A stretch of 64,000 nt of DNA from Thiohalocapsa sp. (GTDB lineage Bacteria; Pseudomonadota; Gammaproteobacteria; Chromatiales; Chromatiaceae): NCBI RefSeq assembly GCF_022340605.1, contig NZ_JAJDNQ010000147.1:1-64000 (forward strand). The letters run 5' to 3'. Made by a program: the position numbers and the translations under genes. Below, piece by piece: positions 58,220 through 64,000 of this stretch; positions within the stretch are counted from its first letter, which is position 1; every line of letters starts with the position of its first letter. The notes under the pieces are model-generated. The model was not told the DNA's origin. It saw only the letters and a list, made by a program, of their open reading frames with translations, and did no database searches.

Positions 58220-59620
58220 TCAGCCGCCGGGAGGGCGGCGGCGATAGGCGCCGATGTCGATCAGGTCGGGAGCATCCACCAGGCGCACGGCGCTGAGCTT
58301 GAGGTCGTAGCGGCGCGCCACCTCGGCGAAGGACTCGGCGCCCGCCGCCGGCAGCGCCCCCATTTCATCATCATCCCGCGCGCCGGGCTCGCGCGCGAAG
58401 CGGGTGCCAGGCGGCGGGTATTCCTCGAAGTAGTCGATGATGCCCTGCACCAGGTGATCGGCCAGCTTGCTCTGATAACTGCCGCTGCGCAGACGCTTTT
58501 CTTCCTGCGGATTGGAGATGAAGGCGGTCTCCACCAGCATGGACGGAATGTCCGGCGACTTGAGCACCACGAAGCCGGCCTGCTGGATGTGCGTCTGGTG
58601 CACTTCGCCCAGCGCCTGGAGCTTGGACAGCACCCGCTGCGCGGCGATGCTGCTGTGCTCCAGCGTGGCGTTTTGGGTCATGTCCAGCAGCACGCTGGCG
58701 AGCACGTCGTTTTGCTCGGCGAGGTTGACGCCGCCGATGAGGTCGGCGCGGTTCTCGCGCTCGGCGAGCCAGCGCGCCGCCTCGCTGGTGGCGCCGCCGT
58801 TGGACAGCGTATACACAGATGAGCCCCTGGCGCGCTGATCCCTGAAGGCATCCGCGTGGATCGACACGAACAGGTCCGCCTGATACCTGCGCGCCTTGGC
58901 GATACGCTGGCGCAGCGGGATGAAGTAGTCCCCATCGCGGATCAACACCGCGCGCATGCCGCGCTGGCGGTTGATGCGCTCGGCGAGCTTGCGGGAGATG
59001 GCCAGGGTGACGTCCTTCTCATGCGTGCCAGACGGCCCGGAGGCGCCCGGATCCTCACCGCCGTGCCCCGCGTCCACGGCGATGATCACGTCACGCTCCC
59101 GAATGCCCTTGGGCTGTACGGACAAGTGTCGCGCCGCGGAGACCGGCGGTGCCGCGCGGCTCGTCATCTCCGGCGGGATACTGGCGACGTCCATCGCCGG
59201 CAGGACGCCCGACTTGGGTGAGACATCAATAACCAGCCGATGACCGTAGGTGCCGTTCGGCTCCAGCAGGAAGCTCTTGACCCTCACCGCCTGCTTGAGG
59301 TCCAGCACCACGCGCAGGTCGTCACCTTCGCGCACGCCGCTGCGCAGCGCCGCCACCACCCTGTCGTCGCCATCCGCCGCCGGCAGCTTGCCGACGAGGC
59401 GCGCGTCGGGGATGTCGACCACCAGCCGCTGCGGGTGGTCGAGCGAGAAGATTTTGTGGTGCACCGGCGCCGCGGTGTCGATGACGATGCGCGTGTGATC
59501 GGGCGCGCTCCAGATGCGCGCCCCGAGCACGGTCACCTGCCCCGCGACCGACGCATCCACCGCCCCCAGCAGCGACAGCCCCAGAACCACCGCTAGCAGT
59601 ACTCTGAGCCCGGTACTCAT
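58220..59620 (-). CDS. amiB: N-acetylmuramoyl-L-alanine amidase (AmiB/AmiC type)
   Basis: Periplasmic zinc amidase that splits septal murein. 466 residues: Sec signal peptide (LRVLLAVVLGLSLLGAVDASVA), AMIN domain (VTVLGARIWSAPDHTRIVID), and Amidase_3 with IAVDAGHGGEDPGASG, VSIHADAF and VETAFISNPQEE holding the zinc ligands and the catalytic Glu. The C-terminal 40 residues resemble a LysM motif cut short. The ATG at 59620 starts the signal peptide. The amiB-mutL order is conserved. Confidence 0.95.
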   Translation of the reverse strand: MSTGLRVLLAVVLGLSLLGAVDASVAGQVTVLGARIWSAPDHTRIVIDTAAPVHHKIFSLDHPQRLVVDIPDARLVGKLPAADGDDRVVAALRSGVREGDDLRVVLDLKQAVRVKSFLLEPNGTYGHRLVIDVSPKSGVLPAMDVASIPPEMTSRAAPPVSAARHLSVQPKGIRERDVIIAVDAGHGGEDPGASGPSGTHEKDVTLAISRKLAERINRQRGMRAVLIRDGDYFIPLRQRIAKARRYQADLFVSIHADAFRDQRARGSSVYTLSNGGATSEAARWLAERENRADLIGGVNLAEQNDVLASVLLDMTQNATLEHSSIAAQRVLSKLQALGEVHQTHIQQAGFVVLKSPDIPSMLVETAFISNPQEEKRLRSGSYQSKLADHLVQGIIDYFEEYPPPGTRFAREPGARDDDEMGALPAAGAESFAEVARRYDLKLSAVRLVDAPDLIDIGAYRRRPPGG

Positions 59621-59668
59621 GTCGAAGCCCCGTTCCCCCGCCCCGTGGCTAACCGAAACGTTGCATAA

Positions 59669-59698
59669 AGCATAGCATCCGACCCAAGAATATTCCAA
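59669..59698 (-). promoter_or_regulatory. Candidate sigma-70 promoter for amiB
   Basis: On the minus strand TTGGAA (59693-59698; 4/6) and TATGCT (59669-59674; 4/6) are 18 bp apart in a locally AT-rich stretch. Transcription would start near 59662, leaving about 42 nt of leader. It suggests that amiB-mutL-miaA can be made apart from tsaE. Confidence 0.45.
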
Positions 59699-59813
59699 GT
59701 GAACACCAGCCTTTGCGGCATATTCTTCATACGGAACAACGACTTTTGTTGTAGGGATTACACTGTCGCCTCGGCACCACGCGAAAAGCGTGCCGGGGGG
59801 CCGCCGCGGGGCT

Positions 59814-60350
59814 TCAGTCGGCGGCGGGCGGCGGTGGAGGCGTCTGCGGCAGGCGCGCCGCCAGCGCCGGCTGCCAGGCGGCAGCGGGCTCGAACGCGAG
59901 CACCCGTCCGTCCCGCTGGTGCCGGATGTGGACGCTTAGGTCCGGCGGCGGCAGCACGCCGGCGCCGCGCGCGGGCCACTCCACCAGCACCAGGCTGGTG
60001 TCGTCCAGCAGGTCGCGGATACCGAGGAACTCGAGCTCGTCGGGGTCGGCGATGCGATAGAGATCGAGGTGGTGGACCCGGGCCGCGGGCAGGTCGTAGC
60101 TCTCCACCAGGGTGTAAGTCGGGCTGCGCACCGACCCGCGGTGGCCGAGGCCACGCAGCAGCCCGCGCACAAGGGTCGTCTTGCCGGCGCCGAGATCGCC
60201 GAGCAGAAACACGAGCCCGCCGGTCCGCGCGAGGCCCGGGCCGTTGCCCTGCCCGGTTGCCCGAGGCCCGCACAGCAGCGCCCCGAGTGCCGCCCCCCAG
60301 GCAAGCTGGGCGGCCTCATCCGGTGCGAAACGCTCGATAACGGCCGTCAC
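59814..60350 (-). CDS. tsaE: tRNA threonylcarbamoyladenosine synthesis ATPase TsaE
   Basis: 178 residues. ATPase of the TsaB-D-E complex that makes t6A37 on ANN-decoding tRNAs. Walker A is GDLGAGKTTLVRGLLRGLG, followed by VRSPTYTLVESYD and the HLDLYRIADPDELEFLG block. It starts with GTG at 60350, 4 bp after nnr. About 20 extra residues (a Gly/Thr-rich CGPRATGQGNG stretch) lie before Walker A, and the C-terminus ends in Pro repeats. Confidence 0.95.
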   Translation of the reverse strand: MTAVIERFAPDEAAQLAWGAALGALLCGPRATGQGNGPGLARTGGLVFLLGDLGAGKTTLVRGLLRGLGHRGSVRSPTYTLVESYDLPAARVHHLDLYRIADPDELEFLGIRDLLDDTSLVLVEWPARGAGVLPPPDLSVHIRHQRDGRVLAFEPAAAWQPALAARLPQTPPPPPAAD

Positions 60351-60354
60351 TGCA

Positions 60355-61869
60355 TCAGCGCTGCCGGCGCTCGGCGTAAAGCAGTGGCAGGACGCTCATC
60401 AGATCACCGGCGAGCATGCCGCGATCCGCGCCGCCGGCGGCCAGAACGCCGGCCGCCGCATGCAGACAGACGCCCGTCGTGGCCGCCTGCTCAGGCTCCA
60501 GCCCCTGCCCTATCAACGCAACCAAGATGCCGGTGAGCGTGTCGCCCATGCCGGCGCTCGCCATGGCGGGGGTGCCATCGCTGCACACGGCGGGCGGGCG
60601 CCGCGCCGGGCCGTGCACGATAGTGCCGGCACCCTTCAGCAGCGCGGTGCCGCCATAGCGCTGCTGCAGCGCGGCGACGGCGGCGAAGCGGTCCTGCTCC
60701 ACGTCGGCGATGCTGCTGCCGAGCAGCCTTGCGGCCTCGCCCGGGTGCGGGGTCAGTATCCAGTCGTCGCGCCGCCGCGGGCTCCCGCTTTGGGCGTCTT
60801 GGGCCAGCAGGTTCAGCCCGTCAGCGTCCACCACCAGCGGCACATCCAGCGCCAGCACCGCGTCCAGCAGGGCGCGGCCCCAGTCGTCGGTGCCGAGCCC
60901 CGGACCGATGGCGACGGCATCCACCCGCGACACCAACGGCCTGAGCTGATCCGGGCCATCGACGCCGTGCACCATCAGCTCCGGCCGCGTCAGATTGAGC
61001 AGGGACGCGTGCGTCGGGTGCGTCGCCACCGTCACCAGCCCGGCACCCGTCCGCAACGCGGCCTCGCCGGAGAGCCGGGGCGCGCCGGAGGTGCCGGGAG
61101 CACCACCCACGATGAGCACGCGACCCGCTACGCCCTTGTGTGCATCGCGCGGCCGGTCCGGCAGCAGCTCGCGCTCCTTGTGCCAGTCCACCCGGCGCGC
61201 GGAGAGCACCTCGGTGCCGTAGATGGCCGGCGGCACGTCGAGACCGTCGAAATGGATCTCGCCGCAGATCGCCTGGCCGCGGCCGGTGAAGTGCCCCTGC
61301 TTGAGGGCGATGAAGCTGATGGTTGCATCGGCGCGGACGGCCGTGCCGTGCACCCGGCCGGTGTCGGCGTCCAGTCCCGACGGGATGTCCAGCGCCAACA
61401 CCGGCGCGCGGGCCGCATTGATCGCATCGATGGCCGCCGCCCACCGCCCGGTGACCTCCCGGGTGAGGCCGGTGCCGAGCAGACCATCGACGATGACGTC
61501 GGCATCCGCCGGCACGCCCTGGTAGGGCTCGGCGACGCCGCCCTGGCGCGCGAAGCCGGTGGCGGCCTCGGCGCTCTCGGCGGATAGCTTGTCGTGGTCG
61601 CCGAGCTGCAACAACCGCACGGAGAGTCCGGCCGCGAGCGCCTCGGCCGCCAACACATAGCCGTCGCCGCCGTTGTTGCCGGCACCGGCGAGCACGACCA
61701 CCCGGCGCGCCTTCGGCCAGCGCGCACGCAGCACGCGGCAGGCCGCAGCCCCGGCGCGCTGCATCAGCTCGGCAGCGGGGATGCCATGGCGCTCGATGGC
61801 ACAGCGGTCCAGCGCGCGCACCTGGGCGGCGCGATAAAGCGCATACGGCAGGGGTTTTCTTTCTGGCAT
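60355..61869 (-). CDS. nnr: Bifunctional NAD(P)HX epimerase/dehydratase
   Basis: Repairs hydrated NADH and NADPH. 504 residues. The N-terminal YjeF_N epimerase domain has LAGAGNNGGDGYVLAAEAL; the C-terminal ribokinase-like dehydratase has GGAPGTSGAPRLSGEAALR, DADGLNLLA, LTPHPGEAARLLG and AGMGDTLTGILVAL with the catalytic Asp. The ATG at 61869 begins MPERKPLPYALYRAAQ; a longer frame runs into queG. It is divergent from queG, 52 bp away. Confidence 0.96.
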   Translation of the reverse strand: MPERKPLPYALYRAAQVRALDRCAIERHGIPAAELMQRAGAAACRVLRARWPKARRVVVLAGAGNNGGDGYVLAAEALAAGLSVRLLQLGDHDKLSAESAEAATGFARQGGVAEPYQGVPADADVIVDGLLGTGLTREVTGRWAAAIDAINAARAPVLALDIPSGLDADTGRVHGTAVRADATISFIALKQGHFTGRGQAICGEIHFDGLDVPPAIYGTEVLSARRVDWHKERELLPDRPRDAHKGVAGRVLIVGGAPGTSGAPRLSGEAALRTGAGLVTVATHPTHASLLNLTRPELMVHGVDGPDQLRPLVSRVDAVAIGPGLGTDDWGRALLDAVLALDVPLVVDADGLNLLAQDAQSGSPRRRDDWILTPHPGEAARLLGSSIADVEQDRFAAVAALQQRYGGTALLKGAGTIVHGPARRPPAVCSDGTPAMASAGMGDTLTGILVALIGQGLEPEQAATTGVCLHAAAGVLAAGGADRGMLAGDLMSVLPLLYAERRQR

Positions 61870-61921
61870 GGGATGTCGCAAATTAGGGTCTGGATAAGGG
61901 AAGATCCTGTCGCAGCGCAAC

Positions 61922-63037
61922 GTGAGCGAAGCCAAGGCAAGCCAAGTGTGCGAATCGCCCCCGATATTACATCCGCGGCAGATCCCGTCCGCCGAGGCCG
62001 CGCGGCTCGCGCGTGCCATCAAGGCTTGGGGCGCGGAGCTCGGCTTTCAGCAGGTGGGCATCACCGATTGCGACCTCGCCACCGCCGAGCAGCATCTCGC
62101 GCACTGGCTCGGCCGCGACATGCACGGCGAGATGCACTGGCTCGCCCACCACGGCAGCAAGCGCACCCGGCCCGCGGAGCTGGTCCCGGGCACGCTCCGA
62201 ATCATCTCCGCACGCATGGACTACTTGCCGGAATACCAGGCGAACATCGAGCGGGCGCTCGCGGACCCGGCACAGGCCTTCGTCTCCCGCTATGCACTGG
62301 GCCGCGACTACCACAAGGTGCTGCGCCAGCGCCTGCGGCGGCTCGCCAGGCGCATCGAGGCGCAAGTAGGCGCCTTCGGCTACCGCGTCTTCGTGGACTC
62401 CGCGCCGGTCATGGAGAAGCCACTGGCGCAGAAGGCCGGGCTCGGCTGGATCGGCAAGCACACCAACCTCATCAACACCCGGGGCGGCTCCTGGTTCTTT
62501 CTGGGCGAGATCTACTGCGACCTGCCGCTGCCCGCCGACCCGCCCGCCGAGGACCACTGCGGGCGCTGCAAGGCCTGCATCGACATCTGCCCGACGGACG
62601 CCATCGTCGCGCCCTACGTGCTGGACGCGCGGCTGTGCATCTCCTACCTCACCATCGAGCACCCCGGCCCCATCCCTGAGCCGCTGCGCGCCCGCATGGG
62701 CAACCGCATCTACGGCTGCGACGACTGCCAGCTCATCTGCCCCTGGAACCGCTTCGCCCACCAGACCGAAGAGACCGACTTCCTGCCGAGAAACGGCCTC
62801 GACACCGCCACCCTGCTCACGCTCTTCGCCTGGGACGAGGATGAATTCCTCAAGCGCACCGAAGGCACCGCCATCCGCCGCATCGGGCAGGAGCGCTGGC
62901 TCAGAAACATCGCCGTGGCGCTCGGTAATTCCGACTCCTCACCCGTCGTGCGCGACGCCCTAAACGCCCGCGCGGACCACCCGAGCCTGCTGGTGCGCGA
63001 GCACGTGCGCTGGGCATTGGCTGCCCTGGGAGGGTAA
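61922..63037 (+). CDS. queG: Epoxyqueuosine reductase
   Basis: Cobalamin- and Fe-S-dependent enzyme for the last step of queuosine synthesis in tRNA. 371 residues. Two 4Fe-4S sites are in CGRCKACIDICPTDA and CDDCQLICPWNR; the catalytic Asp lies in YRVFVDSAPVMEK. A HEAT-like C-terminal part follows. The start is uncertain: GTG at 61922 or GTG at 61946; neither has a strong ribosome binding site, and both give an N-terminal tail longer than needed. The nnr-queG divergent layout is common in the class. Confidence 0.95.
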   Translation: MSEAKASQVCESPPILHPRQIPSAEAARLARAIKAWGAELGFQQVGITDCDLATAEQHLAHWLGRDMHGEMHWLAHHGSKRTRPAELVPGTLRIISARMDYLPEYQANIERALADPAQAFVSRYALGRDYHKVLRQRLRRLARRIEAQVGAFGYRVFVDSAPVMEKPLAQKAGLGWIGKHTNLINTRGGSWFFLGEIYCDLPLPADPPAEDHCGRCKACIDICPTDAIVAPYVLDARLCISYLTIEHPGPIPEPLRARMGNRIYGCDDCQLICPWNRFAHQTEETDFLPRNGLDTATLLTLFAWDEDEFLKRTEGTAIRRIGQERWLRNIAVALGNSDSSPVVRDALNARADHPSLLVREHVRWALAALGG

Positions 63038-63040
63038 CCG

Positions 63041-63060
63041 ACAGGCTGATACCAGCCTGT
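63041..63060. terminator. Perfect hairpin after queG
   Basis: ACAGGCTG (63041-63048), loop ATAC, CAGCCTGT (63053-63060): an 8-bp perfect stem 4 bp after the queG stop. No T-run follows on the plus strand. The remaining 150 bp up to the orn stop show nothing else. Confidence 0.5.
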
Positions 63061-63209
63061 GGCGAGCCAAGGTTGGGCTGTCACCCGCGTTGCTGTGTCG
63101 CGCGAAGCCAGCGCCGGACGGCCGTCCGCGCACTCCGCACTCCATACCCACCCCAACCACTCGCACCTTTGCCGGAAACCTCGGCAACGGCCAAGGTAGT
63201 CCAAACGGG

Positions 63210-63752
63210 TCAGACCCGCAGCAACTCCGCCCGGTAATACCGCAACTCCGCAATGGACTCGCGGATGTCTTCCAGCGCCTGGTGCTTGTTCTGCTTCTTG
63301 AGTGCCTCGGCGATGTCCGGCGCCCACATGCGGGCCAGGATCTTGAGGCTGCTGACGTCGAGGTTGCGGTAGTGGAAGAAGGCCTCGAGCCGCGGCATCC
63401 ACCGCGCCAGGAAGCGACGGTCCTGGCAGATGCTGTTGCCGCACAGCGGCGCCTGCCGTGGCCGGCACCACTGCTGCAGGAAGGCCAGCGTCTGCGCCTC
63501 GGCGTCGGCCTCCGTGACCGGGCTGTTCCGCACCCGCTCCAGCAGGCCGGACTGGCCGTGATGGCGAGTGTTCCAATCGTCCATGCCGGCCAGCACCACC
63601 TCCGGCTGCGCGATGGCCAGGACCGGCCCCTCGGCCAGCACCTTGAGGTCCGGGTCCGTAACGATGCTTGCGATCTCGATGATCCGGTCGTTCACCGGGT
63701 CGAGCCCGGTCATCTCCAGGTCGATCCAGGCCAGATTCCCCGCTTGCTCCAT
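63210..63752 (-). CDS. orn: Oligoribonuclease
   Basis: DEDDh 3'-5' exonuclease for 2-mer RNAs, including pGpG from c-di-GMP turnover. 180 residues, the usual length. Motif I is [11 protein letters not shown], motif II lies in [18 protein letters not shown], and the C-terminal motif with the catalytic His/Asp is in the [14 protein letters not shown] region. It is divergent from the cytochrome-like gene (106 bp) and convergent with queG. Confidence 0.98.
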   Translation of the reverse strand: MEQAGNLAWIDLEMTGLDPVNDRIIEIASIVTDPDLKVLAEGPVLAIAQPEVVLAGMDDWNTRHHGQSGLLERVRNSPVTEADAEAQTLAFLQQWCRPRQAPLCGNSICQDRRFLARWMPRLEAFFHYRNLDVSSLKILARMWAPDIAEALKKQNKHQALEDIRESIAELRYYRAELLRV

Positions 63753-63821
63753 TGGCTTCTCCCGCCGTCACCACGATTTGCGCCGATGGTAGCGCGTTCG
63801 CGCGCTCGCGAAGGCAGCCGT

Positions 63822-63830
63822 TGATAGAAT
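63822..63830 (+). promoter_or_regulatory. Extended -10 promoter for the cytochrome-like gene
   Basis: TG-A-TAGAAT at 63822-63830 matches the extended -10 form TGnTATAAT (5/6 in the hexamer). No good -35 box lies 16-18 bp upstream. The start point would be near 63837, about 22 nt before the ATG. Confidence 0.45.
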
Positions 63831-63858
63831 CCAGCCCGAACTTAGCCCGGAGATTGCC

Positions 63859-64000
63859 ATGTCCAAGCGTTTTCCTCTGCTTTCTGTCGTTTCTGCCGTG
63901 GCCGCTGTAGTCGGTACCGGCGCCCTGCTCGCGGGCCTGTCCGCCAGCGCGGCCACGGGCGAGGGCATCGACGCCCAGGCCCTGCTGCAGAAGAACTGCA
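63859..64000 (+). CDS. Exported protein, probably a c-type cytochrome (cut by the window end)
   Basis: 47 complete codons are present. The N-terminus is a Sec signal peptide: basic MSKRF, a hydrophobic core (LLSVVSAVAAVVGTGALLAG), and an AxA site near SASAATG. After it comes IDAQALLQKNC, where a Cys right after this kind of helix is the usual first Cys of a CxxCH haem site in class I cytochromes; the next bases lie outside the window, so haem binding is not proven. GGAGA precedes the ATG at 63859. Confidence 0.7.
   Translation, partial: MSKRFPLLSVVSAVAAVVGTGALLAGLSASAATGEGIDAQALLQKNC

Overview
This window is chromosomal DNA of very high GC from a bacterium. The gene orders are those of Gammaproteobacteria: the yceD-rpmF-plsX-fabHDG-acpP-fabF-pabC-mltG-tmk-holB-pilZ-tatD run, the nnr-tsaE-amiB-mutL-miaA-hfq-hflXKC-yjeT-hisZ-purA neighbourhood, and an oadGAB sodium pump. 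A fused MrpAB-type Na+/H+ antiporter, oadGAB and a CPA2 antiporter together suggest a saline or sodium-dependent habitat. A Chromatiales or Ectothiorhodospiraceae-like lineage is my guess, not something the sequence proves. I see no phage, transposase, CRISPR, rRNA or tRNA.

Layout. 1-8 kb: a 27-bp tandem repeat array, then zwf-opcA (entry to the oxidative pentose phosphate pathway) and glgB-glgA (glycogen synthesis). 8-8.9 kb: a decayed stretch holding the C-terminal remnant of a beta-carbonic anhydrase. 8.9-15.4 kb: a sigma-54-type two-component pair, two crcB fluoride-channel genes, and an EmrA/EmrB-type efflux pair. 15.6-18.1 kb: an orphan six-helix membrane protein and a CPA2 antiporter. 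18.4-23 kb: an RND pump with its membrane fusion protein, on the minus strand. 23.5-24 kb: a small protein that I read as a divergent RRM RNA-binding domain, behind an AT-rich leader. 24.1-30.2 kb: the seven-subunit Mrp antiporter in six genes, minus strand. 30.3-32.5 kb: a divergent pair, a YpsA-like SLOG protein and a lipase-maturation-factor-like membrane protein.

32.7-44 kb: the fatty acid and replication operon on the minus strand, with what looks like a near-leaderless sigma-70 promoter before yceD. 44.3-47.6 kb: oadGAB. 47.7-61.9 kb: the purA to nnr block, all minus strand. 61.9-64 kb: queG (plus), orn (minus), and the first 47 codons of a probable c-type cytochrome cut by the window edge.

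How the parts fit: Zwf and OpcA draw on glucose-6-phosphate that GlgA and GlgB store or spare. OadGAB exports Na+ at the cost of oxaloacetate decarboxylation, and Mrp exchanges Na+ for H+, so the window carries two arms of a sodium circuit. The most unusual items are the RRM-like gene, a REP-like family of 27-bp hairpin units at three loci, the long charged tail on GlgA, and the yceD promoter geometry. I did not find a clearly new multi-gene defence or mobile system.
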